The translations under genes and the position numbers were made by a program. A stretch of DNA of 64,000 nucleotides from Elysia chlorotica (lineage: Eukaryota; Mollusca; Gastropoda; Plakobranchidae): assembly GCA_003991915.1 (NCBI GenBank), contig RQTK01000684.1:195626-259625 (forward strand), in the 5' to 3' direction. Positions 37,071 through 49,800 of this stretch are shown in pieces. Every line of letters starts with the position of its first letter. The first letter of the stretch is position 1. The notes under the pieces were generated by a model. It was given only the letters and a program-made list of their open reading frames with translations, was not told where the DNA came from and did not search any database.

Positions 37071-37430
37071 GTAAAAGTATTTCTAGATTTAAACTTCTAC
37101 CAGTGCCGAGGTTGAAGCAAATTTTTATGTTTTACTTCAATTTTACATACACTGACAGAAATATGTCACTAGCACTTTTGCCATTTTTTTCTATTTTAAA
37201 TTTCTAAAAATTGTCAAATAGCTTAAAAATAAATATTTAAATTTTTAATTTTACCAAGAAAAAAAAATTCATATGTGCAGACGGAAGACTGTTTTTTTTC
37301 TTCCATATAATCAGATTCAAGCAATGAAAGGTAAAGAAAAAAAAAAAAAGAGTTTGACATGTACAATAAATCAAAATTTTATGTTTGAATAACACATTTG
37401 CATAAAGACTTTACATACAAATTTCCATGA

Positions 37431-40002
37431 TCAACTCCTCAACAAGTTTTTCAATAACGGTTCACAAAGCATAAGAAACACAGTTTCAAACTCTTCCTCT
37501 GAAAACCTGGATATAGACTCTCGAGCACTCAGCCTTATTTCCAATCTTTCCGACGAAGACATCTCAAATATAGTTTTCATGGCAGCAGCATAAGAGTCAG
37601 TGTCTGAGGCTAGGAAGCCAGTGGGTTTGTTGCCGTGTTGCACGACGATATCTAACTTTGGGCCCCCAGAATCATGAGCCAGCATCACAGTTCCTGCCGC
37701 CATTCCCTCCACAACACCTGCAAATAAGAAAGATTGTGAAAAAAAAATTAGCGGAAAAAAAAAAAACAACCCAGAATTTTGAAGCAAAGTCATAAATTAA
37801 AATAAATGATATTTCAGCTTAGCTTTCAGTTTTTACAAAAAACAAAACAAAACTAAAATCCTCGATAAAACACCACAAGCCATAATGTGTAGAAGGTATG
37901 ATATGACAACTACTTTGATTTTCTTCTCCTACTGGTAGATGTACAAAGTACCCTGTTGGACTTATCAAGCTGGCACTGAACCCCTTAAAGAAAATCTTCT
38001 CGAAGTCCTTAAACTGAAAACAATGGTGCACATGCAGAATGCGCATATTTAATGTTTAACACAAAAATGCATTTTCAAAATAATTGCTTAAAATTTTGTT
38101 CCACAGAAAGGAAAAATGAGTATGACATATCAACATAAAGCTTTACTAAGCATTCAATCTACCAAAAGAAAAGCAAACTATTAATAATTATAAACCATTC
38201 AAGATTTTTGCTTTTTATGGTACAAAAAGAGGAAACTCTCACCATATTGCAGCTTTTTAAAAAACCCTTAACTAAATTCATTGCACACGACAAAAAAATG
38301 CATTCTCTGAAACCATGTCCTAAAAATTAAAAGTAATACATGTATTACCAAACTTGGTTTACTTACAAATGCCAAAATGTTCATTCCACATGGTATGCAA
38401 ACTGATCATTGACTCAAAGAGAAGTTTTTTCAATTCCTCAAATGAAATGTTGAGTCTGAATTTCACCCTGTCATCAATGCCTAGTTCTTTTGCCAGTTGC
38501 TGGAGATGCCTCACCCTAGCCTGGTCTTCTTCATGCCTACAACTCCCCGCCAGAACAAGGGTAAAGTCTGATTTTCTACTGCTATCAACTGCGGATAAAA
38601 ACTTGTGGAACGCCTTCAGCTGCAGTGGATGGTCCTTCTCGGGGCGGAACTGTCCCAGGGAAAGAATTTGCCTAGGTTTCGTTTCATCGTCCAACAGAGG
38701 GGCCGCCAAAAACTCTGCCACGTCGCACGGAGGGTACACAATGTGGGTCCTGTCCACAGCGTTCCACAGACAGGTGATGTGGTTGTACGTCCAAGTCGAG
38801 TTCACCATGATCACACTCGCACACTTCCCAGCCAGGCTGTAGCAGAACGCAAACAGGCGGTAGTAGAGAAGCTTGGCCTGACTGAGCACGGGACTGCGCG
38901 AGATGAACGAGGCGTTGTTGTGGGCAGCCACCCTCTGAGACACTTGCCCCAGCATGTCGGTGGAGATGGTCGGGTAGTGGACGTAGCAGGCGACCTTGGA
39001 TCCACCCAGGTAGCGGAAAAGCGGGAGGGTGAAGGCGTAGCCCATCGTGTCTATGTAGACATCGGGAACCAGAGAGAACAGCGCCTCCATGGCGAGAACC
39101 AGCGATCCCAGGCTCTGGCCCAGTAAGGTAAAGTACGGGTACTTGACGGCCTCCACCCAGCCGCGATGACGGAGGAAGACAAATTCTACATGCCCCGGCA
39201 GTTTGATATTGAACCTCTGTCTGGCCCGTCCCAGGATTTCGTCTGGACTTGCATCGGTGTCACCAGAGTAAATGACACACTGGACAGTTGGGTATCTGAG
39301 GAGCAAAACAGATTAGGGAAAGGATTGTTACCCAAATTAATTCAACATAATTATTTATTTTTGATAAATAATTTAGAGCACCCACTGAAAAAACTCAAGA
39401 TGTTTAAAAAGCAGGAGCCCAAAGTATAAAACATAAGTTTTAGCAATTTTCCAACAACAATGTAACAATCAAAACTGGTGATTCAATCAAAGAAAGAAAT
39501 GGGTAAATAATAAAGGCACTACTATTCTATATTTTTCCCTCTCTTATCTTTTATTTTTTTAACTAGTTTAAGGCTTGTTTCAATACACTGTATATCATAC
39601 CTTTTCTAGACACTTAGCAGAAATGTAGAAAATGAACTTCGCAATGAGTTCATGTTCTTTTTTTCCCCCCATATCATATTTTAAAACAGATTTACCCAGA
39701 TAAAGCATGTTTGTGGTCTAAAGGCCTACTTGATACACCTTCTATCAGATAAAGAAGAAAAAAAAGGAAACAAAAATGTAAACAACTAGAACACTTCACC
39801 TTTTTTGAATAGACCTTATGGCCACCCACAGGACCCTCTCTCCACCACCTCCTGCGTTGCAGTAAGGGTGGAAAAAGGCAAAAGTCGTCTTCTTCCTGCC
39901 GTCACCATCCCAGAAAACTTTTGACCTCAACTTCGCAAATACTCTTAAAAAGACCACAGCAGCAGCCACCAGAAAGAGCAAGGTGAAGACGAAGAAAATC
40001 AT
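37431..40002 (-). CDS. ALG11: ALG11, GDP-Man:Man3GlcNAc2-PP-dolichol alpha-1,2-mannosyltransferase
   Basis: Three minus-strand coding exons (40002-39800, 39295-38367, 37717-37431) join in frame to 472 residues, close to the usual ~490. The enzyme adds the fourth and fifth mannoses to the lipid-linked N-glycan precursor on the cytosolic face of the ER. An N-terminal membrane anchor spans about residues 1-22. A GT4-type glycine-rich loop reads [17 protein letters not shown] (about 45-60). Other family markers are [23 protein letters not shown] and the C-terminal [14 protein letters not shown] with [11 protein letters not shown], where Glu373 and Glu381 form the EX7E pair. The Cys at 378 replaces the glycine I expect in HFGIGVVE and lies exactly on an exon junction. 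A minus-strand acceptor at 40025 places a 5' UTR exon border 22 bp before the ATG. Confidence 0.96.
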
Positions 40003-40025
40003 GGCTGTTGTTTGCTCTGGTTTGC

Positions 40026-41412
40026 TGAAAATCAATTCGAAACAGAAACACCAATAGTTTTTTTTTATTCTCATCAAAGTTTTTAACAATGAAATTAGAT
40101 ACAAAGGGAATCACATAGATGTCAGACTAAAAAAAAAAAAAGGCTGAAATACCTGTAGTTTGAAGAGATAAAAACTCTATCTTAAAAAAAAACAACAACA
40201 ACTGTGCTCTTTTACACATTAAAAATCCTGAAGAAATTCTTTATTCCAAAACCTACCAGTACATGTATGCCATTATTTGTTTTCTTCTTTGAACTAATTC
40301 CAAAAGTCGGTATTTTATTAACTGCAAAGAATAGTTTTTACATTTTTTTTTATTGAAATCAATTGTTTACAGTGTAAGAAAGAATATGAGATCTTCCAAT
40401 ACTTGAGATCAACTAGAAACATTATTTCTGCATTGTTATAATTTTCATAATGAATACAATTTCACAGTCTCTGATTTTTAAACAAGACAATGTTAAGGCA
40501 TATAAGTGCAAAACTATCTTTTTTTTTATTCCTCTTGTAATCATTCCATTTTAATAAAAAATTAATTGACACCAACAGCAGTTTACCTGTTACCTGAGAT
40601 TTTGCAAAGAAAATACAGCTGGATATGAAACTTTCAAGCAAGAGTTAGATGAATCACAGCCATAGTTCATATGAAAACTGGAGAAAGAAAATCAAACAAA
40701 CAATTTTGAAATACATGTATAAATTAGTACAGATATCATTGCATATATATATAATAAATTTAGTAATCTCACAATATGAGTCTATACCCTAGTTGCAGTT
40801 CAGATTTAGCCAAGGAAAATGCATCGAGAAAATTAGAATCAAAGAATGGGGCCAAAATTAGAACTGGATCTAGGTTAACAATTGCACTAGCTTTCATAGT
40901 AGGCTTATAAATTAGTTCCGGTACCATCTTGTGCAGTTTTTAATCTAAGTCTTGAAGTATCCTTTGAACAAGTGAGGACAATAATAAGTCTCATTTTGTG
41001 AAATTTGCATGATTTGTGTAATTGAAAAAATGCAGGGAGCGATAAATTGATTGTATTCAGTTGTTTATTTGAACACGGGTAGGCCTGCAATGCGAGCGGG
41101 GATAAACATTCACAAACACATAGGCTTAATATTGATATGTTAATCAAACAACTCAACTCTCTCTCTATCTGTCTTTCACTTTCAAACTTGCTTGCTTTGT
41201 CTGTAGACTGTCTTTCTGTCTGTCTCTCTAAATCGAATACCACCCACCCTTTGGATTGCCCACAGGCTAGAGACCACAAAACTAGATTATCGTAAAGCAT
41301 CTATAGATTCCTCAGATATGTTTTGAAGATGACAGAGATTAAAAAAAAAAAAAGATTTGACACTTCTTCTTATGCTCTTCCCCCTTTCCTCTGGCCTGTC
41401 TTTTGAAAAAAC
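40026..41412. other. 5' flank or 5' UTR intron of ALG11
   Basis: AT-rich, with no coding sequence recognised. The first untranslated exon and promoter of ALG11 should lie here or further right, but cannot be located by eye. Confidence 0.4.
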
Positions 41413-41448
41413 TCTGCAATGAGAAGTGATGAGAGAGAAAGAGGGGAG

Positions 41449-41451
<3 letters not shown>

Positions 41452-41512
<61 letters not shown>

Positions 41513-41597
41513 NNNNNNNNNNNNNNNNNNNNNNNNNNNNNNNNNNNNNNNNNNNNNNNNNNNNNNNNNNNNNNNNNNNNNNNNNNNNNAGAGAGGG

Positions 41598-41645
<48 letters not shown>

Positions 41646-41686
41646 GGACAGAAAGAGAGAGAGAGTCTGAGAGAGAGAGAGATCTA
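41452..41686. repeat. (GA)n microsatellite containing an assembly gap
   Basis: A GA repeat runs from about 41452 to 41512, then 77 N bases (41513-41589), then GA again to about 41686 with a few C, T or GGG interruptions. The same repeat on both sides shows the assembler stopped inside it. The true length is unknown. Confidence 0.97.
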
Positions 41687-42302
41687 AGTTATCTAGAATA
41701 AGATTCAGATTGAGTCTACAAGGATGTCGGATGTCCTGAAGATTATGGTCTGAAGAATTCTTCAAAATTGGGAACACTATTTGTGATATAGAATTAGACC
41801 GTACCCACAATGGTTTTCTAAAATCTAGACCTAAAACTGTAACAGAAACAGAGTAACCGGCAGCCACGTTTGTTTACAAAAATATTTGTTGACGTTTTGA
41901 CTTCGGGTGGCAGTGAGATTTTCATGACCGGTCGTGGATAGATATGCAATACATTCAACGCTTTTTTTTTTTTTTTTTTTTTTAATTTTGTTATTGAGAC
42001 CAGTGAATCTCATTGTCAATGTCCATTTTATCATATTATAAACCCCCATCAGATTTTTCTAATATGCGTTGCTGAATGATGTAGTACACACTGGGATAAT
42101 AAGCGCGAGACGGGACCTCGGTATTGGGATTTTTGTCTTGCCACGATATGTTCATGTTCCTGGGTTTCACAATAACATAAGATGCCAAAAGTGAGGTAGA
42201 AAAAAAGGGAATTCATGTCACTCTTACAGACATCTTAACAGTGCAAAATTTAATGTGCCTAGAGGTTGTCTGTTGGTATTCGTCCATCCTCCACGCAGCG
42301 TA

Positions 42303-42342
42303 TACGTTCTTGTCAGTGCAATCGATCTGCACTGAGAACGTA
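42303..42342. other. Imperfect DNA hairpin
   Basis: TACGTTCT + TGT bulge + CAGTGCA (42303-42320) faces TGCACTG + AGAACGTA (42328-42342). This is a 15-bp stem with a 3-nt bulge and a 7-nt loop, ATCGATC. No neighbour suggests a role. Confidence 0.7.
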
Positions 42343-43551
42343 CATGTATGCCATTGGGCGATAAGCGCTGGTAGTGCCATATTTAAGGTGCCGACCCCAT
42401 TTTAAACGCTTTGCAAAGTTATGCAATCATAAGGCAGTGAGGGGCCCCTCTCCTAAGCTGGGCCCAGGGCCCCCTGAAGCCAGGGTCTCTGAATTGCGAG
42501 ACCTCTTGTCCTGACGCCATTGTGACATTTAATAATATTTTGTTACGTTTAGCAGAAACGTTTTGTTTTGCGCAGATCTTTGAACTGCACGCTTTTTCTC
42601 TTTAAAAAACAACAACAACAAAACAAAAACAAAAACCCACAAAACAAAAAAATCCACCTTCTCAAGTAAACAGAAACAAACCTGATATTGAAATGACAAG
42701 TTAATAAGTTATTGACTCGACTAAAAACTTTGTACCAATACAAACTGCATGTAGTGCTTTTATGGCTCTGCGCGCGTGCGCGCACACACACACCATTGTG
42801 CATGCAGAAATGGATCTAAGTAGCGCCAACGACAGGACCAATAGAACGTCGAGATAGAACCGAAACACCAGTACCTGTTTTTATCTGTGGTGTCTTTTTT
42901 AAAACTTCTTAACTTCATTTTTGTTTGTTTTTTTGTTGTTGTTTTTTGTTGTTGTTTTTTATGCTTATAGAAAACAACGAAATAGTATTTATTCCTATCT
43001 TGATTGGTTTTGCCCTTATTAACTATCAACAAAGAAGACTAACATTGTCGTGATATGATACAAAAAGGCTTCCGGAAACATCTTTTTGAAAGAGAACGAT
43101 AAGAAATAATCCCAGAGTTACGCGTTTACAGGATTATCTTGAACGAAGAAGTAAACACACGTTTCCAAATATTGAAATTGTACCCAGAATAATATTTAGT
43201 GTTCACGGTGTCAAATAGGAACAGCGAGGAGCTATCTTTTCAAAGAAGGGTGAGTTAGTTTGTTTTTACGGTACGTCAGCACGATAACGGCTATATTGTG
43301 TCCATGATCTTTTATTAATATTAATTTTATTATACACACCAATGTCCTTCAGATACCTCAGTAAACGTTGAGGATTTTCAAGGAAGAGCAAGAATAATTG
43401 TCAACCTGTCTTTTATGAACATGACACCAAAATGCCCTCGGAGACCTAGAATAATTAAACATGTACTGCCACTACCAATGATACTGCTTCAGGAAAATCA
43501 CGTAAAGAACGCTAAAAAAAACCAACAAAACAACAACATAAAAAATAACAA

Positions 43552-43552
<1 letters not shown>

Positions 43553-43587
<35 letters not shown>
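43553..43587. repeat. (CAA)n microsatellite
   Basis: About eleven CAA/ACA units follow an A-rich stretch with CAACAA interruptions. Confidence 0.93.
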
Positions 43588-43750
43588 GTCTGAACAGTTA
43601 TATAACGAGATAAAAAAAATCCCCGCATTAAATCAATGTTTTAATCTAGGCAACTGGTGACCATGATCGCCGATGCTTGTTACGGATCTGGTCTATGAAA
43701 GGAAAAAAAAAGAAGTAGATACAGTATGTGTATGCGTTGCGAAATCACAT

Positions 43751-43835
43751 GTCAGACGTCGGTCTTGGGGCCCCTCCACAATATGGCCTATATAGTGCTG
43801 CTGTTGGACGTTAAACCCAACCAACCTACCAACCC
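43751..43835 (+). repeat. SINE 3'-tail fragment
   Basis: GTCAGACGTCGGTCTTGGGG, then CACAATATGGCCTATATAGT, then GTTGGACGTTAAACCCAACC. This matches the 3' third of the SINE at 22598-22866 in the same orientation. The tRNA-like head is missing. Confidence 0.8.
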
Positions 43836-46117
43836 TTGAACGGTTTGTGAAGGGGAAAAAGATGACACACACCAGTATCTCCTAAAGATAGGCGGGACAA
43901 CGAGGTGCACGACTGTCAGTCTTGGTCATTTTTACTTAAAGTCTGCTTCTAGCACAGACAAAAAACAACAACAGAAAAGCAAAACAAAAACAAAACCCAC
44001 AAAAAAACAAAAATAAAAACAAAACTTTGAAAATTTCATCTCCTCTTATTGTTGATTTTTTTTGTTTATTTTTTTTTTTGTGACCGACGTTTACTATAAG
44101 CGTTGGTTTCACCGGAAGCCAACCTACCTGGGTGTATAGTCTGAATACTGCATAGACGACTTATTTTCGGTAACCACCGATCGTGTCGTGTACACAAACC
44201 ACGGCCCACTAAGATCTAGTTCTACACCTGTAGATCCAAGTTCAAGAATTGTTCAAACCTAAGTTGAATTGTGAGTCATATCAAACGCAAGCCTTTGTCA
44301 TATCCAAGTCCCATTGAGACCCGAGCTTTCAAACTTTGAGCTTGGCATGTAATCTAGATTTCTCGATTTCTAGAATTTAGAATCTAGATCTAGATCTAGA
44401 TCTAGATTCTAATCTAAATTAGCCTAAGTTTCTAAAGACGGAAAGATCCCTGATTATTGATTTAGATCTAGATCTATCCAGAATCTAGCCTAGCTACCAA
44501 ACTATTTTCCATCATTTCGTCAATAGTGATGTACTATTAATTTGCCAGTTTAGAGCACAGCTGAACACTAATCTAGATCTATGTCTAATTCTAAATCTAC
44601 CGATTTATAATCTATAGGCTATCTATAGATCTAGATCTCTCTCTATGTAGATAAGGAGTAGATCTAGAGCTAGATCTAGATTTATAAGTTTTTCTGTCTG
44701 ATATTACCAAAAAGCTTGAGATCTCCCTCAACAATAGGTGCTTATTATTATCAGCATAAATGTCAAGCCAACTTTTTAAGAAGCGGAATCAAACTATATC
44801 ATTTACTAGCATTTTTCCACCTTACTTATAATTCTGATTTAAATTTTAAGTTCTTTTAACTCTTTAATCGTTTTTTTTAAATTTCTTTTTATTTGTAATG
44901 CCACAAGAAATGGTTCAGCCAGTCAAAATTGACTTCAAAGCAAAGATAGAATGTTTACACTTAATCATTGTTTCTTGTTATATCAACACACTCTTTATTT
45001 TTAGTCAGTATCGCATACATTTGTGAGCTACTTGTTCACATGCGCTGACAGCTTTTTTGAAGAGGTCCATGAATGGATTGAGCAATGCTCTGAGCGTTTC
45101 TGAATGGTTAAAGAGTTAAAGTATGTTTATTTTTGTCCTCATTATTGTGTACAATAGAAATCTGTCCGTTCATATCAATGCATCCACAATACTTTTAGGT
45201 TCTAACTCCATAGATTACTATTACAGTGAAGTATGATCCGTTACCATGCGAAACTAAATCCTGATTTTTTTTTTCTTTTCTGAAGATGACTTGTTTATTA
45301 ACCAATTTTATTAGACTAAGTTTCAAATTTCATGTGGTGTGTATGTGATTTTGAGAATTCAATTTGTTTTTAGCACAATATATAACATGGTCTCTTACAT
45401 GTCAGTTTTAACTTGAGGCAAAATGGTCATCAAGATATACAGCCACTAACGAGTCAGAAGTAAGCAAACTCAAATGCCAACAAATATTTCAATTCCATCT
45501 AAAGAGAATCCACACTGTCATATCAGTCATGTAGTGCTGATTATATAAATCATACCCTCACGTAACAATGTTACAATGCTGCATTTAACGTAACAATTTA
45601 CAATTCATATAATTTGCAATCATGCTTGTAGTTTTATGTGACTGTCCTCAGATCTTTTCTAATAACTAGATATTGACAGGTTTAGATTGTCAAAAAGTTC
45701 TTAAATGGAAATTACAAAAGTTTTGTGAAATTTATCTTTAGAATCAATAAACTATATGTTATTAAAAATTTTAAGCCCAGCAGATATTCTGTGTGACTTT
45801 GATTTTTAAGACCGTTCAATTATGAGCAGTGGGGATAGTTACAGTTACACACGACAATAACGGGCAGCTCTCAAACATAATTTTGACAAGACAGGTTTGT
45901 TATTGAACACCATGATTTTTTTTTTTCTTTTCATTGAAAATACTGCTATTTTTTTTCCACCAGAAATAAACTCCTACAGTTTTGGTGATGAATCTAGATG
46001 CTCTATTGCCTTCAATTTTGTATTTTTTTCACCTTTGAGTGTGGAAAAAAAAGGTTGAATTTAAAGTGAAGTATCAGACAATTTCAAATACACCTTTGCT
46101 CATCATAACTAAAGACA

Positions 46118-46788
46118 ATGTCAAGCAAAACACTTGTGCAGGTTGGAAAAGTGCACATTCCTGAAGATGCAGATTTCCGTCACTTCAAATCAATATGTGA
46201 AGACAATGAGGGCTGGAAGTTAGAGGTGAACAAGAATCAGACGATGGTGTGGACGAAAGCAAATGAGCTCTCCAGTTTCAAAATGGTCAAGGTGAAAATT
46301 CTCTCTTTTCTTCTGATATTAAGTAATATGGACGCAAATCATCTATTAAAAGGGGTTGCGGTAGCCGTGGGGTAGAACATCAGCTTCCGATGCAGGAGGT
46401 CCATGGTTCGAGCTCTGGCGATTTTGCTCCCTACTGGTTGGGCCGATGTCAGTTTAATGCGACCAGCTGAGACTGGTGCCATGGTATCCCCGCCTTCTCT
46501 CGTATGTGGCAGCACATAAAATTGTCGGATGTCAGTCTTGGGATCCGTCCACAATATAGCCTATATATTGCTCACGTTGGACGTTAAATCAGCTCAACTA
46601 CAACTATTAAGAGAATTTCGTTCTCTTTCATAGCTCTTGTTTTTGTGATGCATAATTATTGCAGTTTATTTTGTTTAATTAAAAATGTTTAAACTGTTTA
46701 CTACTTGTATTACTTGAATTTAAAAGTACTTTACTCCTTTTCATGAAATGTTTTCTTTCCAACCTCTGTCTCTCTCTGTCTCCCTCTA

Positions 46789-46846
<58 letters not shown>

Positions 46847-49800
46847 GTTTCTTAAGACTAATTGAAGGTCTCCTTGCCTTTCTTTAATTATTCTTTATTC
46901 CACCCCCTTATAATATTACTATTAATCATCAACCATCCCTATTTTTTTCCCTTTCCTTTTCTCTTTTTTGTTCGCATATCTATCCTAATTCCACCCCCTT
47001 ATAATATTACTATTAACCATAATTCTGTCTCCATGCTTCCCCATGCCATCCCTATTTTTTTCCCTTTACTTTTCTCTTTTTTGTTCACATATCTATCCTT
47101 CCAGAAACTTTAAATATGATTTGAAAAGTAAGTTTTTAAACAGCGCAGTGTTCATTATTCTCTTTTCAGGTCCGCTCTGTATTTGATGATCTGGATGCTG
47201 CCACACTTTACGATGTTCTACATGACCCTGAGTTTAGAAAAACTTGGGACAAAGCCATGCTTGAAAGTGGCGAGTTGTGTGCCATCAACCCAAACAACGA
47301 TATAGGCTACTATGCTAGTAAGTGAATTGAGACTGCCATAGAATTTCTGTTGCTATGAAATGCATTTTAAGTAAAGAAACAATTTTTTAAAATCACTTTC
47401 CGCTTTGTGTCAGTTTTTACATTTAATTTTTTTTTATTTAACCCTGTATTTTTTTTTTCTCTTCATCTTGTTTATTAACTGTGAGCCAGCTTAAAGTTTA
47501 GCGTTTTTCTGTTTCACCGCCGTGAGTCAGTTTGTAGAACACTAGTGATAAGTCAACTCAGTTTCTTAGTTTGGTATTGTTGTTAATGATAGACTTATCA
47601 TCAGTCCTTGCTGAGTTCCTTTTTTTTAAATGATTTTATACATTCTTAAATTGTAAATACACATTTCACAAAGGCTGACCAAGCCTATTACAGTGATTCA
47701 CTATTTAGATTCCCCTAGCCAATAAAATGTAAAAATCTTCAATATCACTCTCCTTTGTGATTTAAAAGATTAAATCATAGCTTGACAAGAATCACTTTTG
47801 AAGATTTGAAATCAAATATGTAGTATTTTGATAAATACAGTTTTTAGATTTAATTGCATACTCCATGCGTCCATTAATTTTCTTTTCGAAATAGTTTATA
47901 AAAATAGGAAAATCATTCTTTTACAGCAGTGAAAGAGGAGAGAAAAAAGAGTACAGTGGAATGGGCTTTAGATAAACTGTTTAACTCAACAGATTCACAT
48001 AAGGTTCTTGCTGAAAATGATTTTTTTTTTTTTGAAAGATACAAATCTCAAATGTTCAGATCTGCGAAAGTGTTTTTCAAACTTTATTGGTTCAAAAATT
48101 TGAAATTAGGAAAACCCTAAAAATAGTGCAATTTTATGAGCATTTTGGCGAAATAATGTGACTCTATTGAGTGTAGAGAAACTTTTTCTAATGCACCAGT
48201 TTTTTTGTTGTTTTTTTTTACTTTACAGAGGCTGTATAATATAAACTTTTAGGTTGTTCCCAAGAGGTTTATCTTAAACGGTCTCCACTCACTGTGTATC
48301 GGTAAAAGCGTTCAACATTTCTTTGCTCTCTGTCTTCATCTTATCAGTTCGTACCCCAGGACCAATGAAGAACAGAGATTTTGTCACACAGAGGTCGTGG
48401 TTGGACTGTGGCTTTGAAAAAATCATCTTCAACCATTCCGTGAATCATTCTGTAAGTTGACATGGCTCATTTAAAATAGTTGGTGATGCTAATTTTTCGT
48501 TAATTTATATATGTGGATTTTCAGTAAAAAAAAGTTTTCAGGTTTGGCTTCAGTAAAAACCTGTAAAGGACTTACAAGCATATAAGCTTTTTGTACTGTA
48601 AAGGACTTACAAGCATATAAGCCTTTTGTAAACCGGTATGCTATGTAGCTTTATAGAAAAAGGCTCTGTAAAAAAATAATGATACAGTTGATATCATTGT
48701 GAAAAAAATCTTCTTCGACTGCAGACTAAATGTCTCTCAAAGAAGCCTGTTTCACAGGTTAGCTATTCATTAAGAAAAACGTTAAAATAATCTATCAATG
48801 GCTTGATTTGCTAATAGCCTGCTATTTTCTTAAATTCCCTTTTTTCTGTACATTAAACCAGCCATTCAGATGCAAGTGATCAAGGAACAAACAAATAACA
48901 ATAGCATGTTGATATAGTAAAAATTTATTGACTAAAGCTCAACGAAAACAATTTTTGTAGATTTTTGTGTGAATAATTATTGTAAATAACAAGTCACCTC
49001 TCTATTCTTTCAATGCATCTTTAGGGTCGGCCAATGAAAAAAGGCGTGATCCGCGGAACGTCATATCTAACCGGTTATTACATTGTCAAGCTGGACGTCA
49101 ACAAGACACAGCTCACCTATGTGTCCCAGTCAGACCCTAAAGGTTGGTTTTCAACGTTTGTTTCTTTTTTCAATATACATGAGCATGTAAATGTAAATGT
49201 GTCAAACATTAGTCTAAGTGCCCACCCACAATGTAGTCTTTATAGTGTTGACGTTGGGCGCTAAGCAACAAATGAATAAACAAACATGATTGTGTGCAGA
49301 GGGAGAAATGGTGGAAATCGCAGGAAGATTTTTAAAAATATTTTTTTTAATCAGTTATTATCACTTCATCTTTTTCTCTGCAATGGTTGAAGACAGATAT
49401 ATTTGAAGTGTTAGTTATGTACAAGAAACAGCTAGAACCTGTACAGGAACTGTTTGATAAATCAGAATTGTCGTGTTAAGACTACTCTGTATTTATTTTC
49501 TTAAAGTTTTGGAAGCAGGATAAATTGCAAAACGTTGATGTTTAAGTAGGCTAAATGGGTACACAGGAAAGAGCACATTTCCCATTTTGCTTGATTTTTT
49601 CAGTTTTACTAAAATGACCACAAGCATAGATACGAGATGCCCTCTTTGTTTCTAAGTCAAATTTAGTGATGCATATTTACAGATAGCTCAAACAGTAATA
49701 TTGAGAGTGATTTTGTACCAAGTTAGATAAGCTACAAGGAAGCATAATAATAGACATAAATGGTTTAAAGTACATCATAATTTTATTTGAAACTGCTAAG

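Larger units (their letters stand above)
41687..46117. other. Intergenic region between ALG11 and STARD10
   Basis: The two genes are divergent, so their promoters and 5' UTR exons lie here, but I cannot fix them. Contents: a T homopolymer (41960-41982), a 40-bp hairpin (42303-42342), poly-A/CAA-rich blocks, a SINE tail (43751-43835), a CAA repeat (43553-43587) and a cluster of AGATCT palindromes (44340-44690). No coding exon recognised. Confidence 0.45.
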
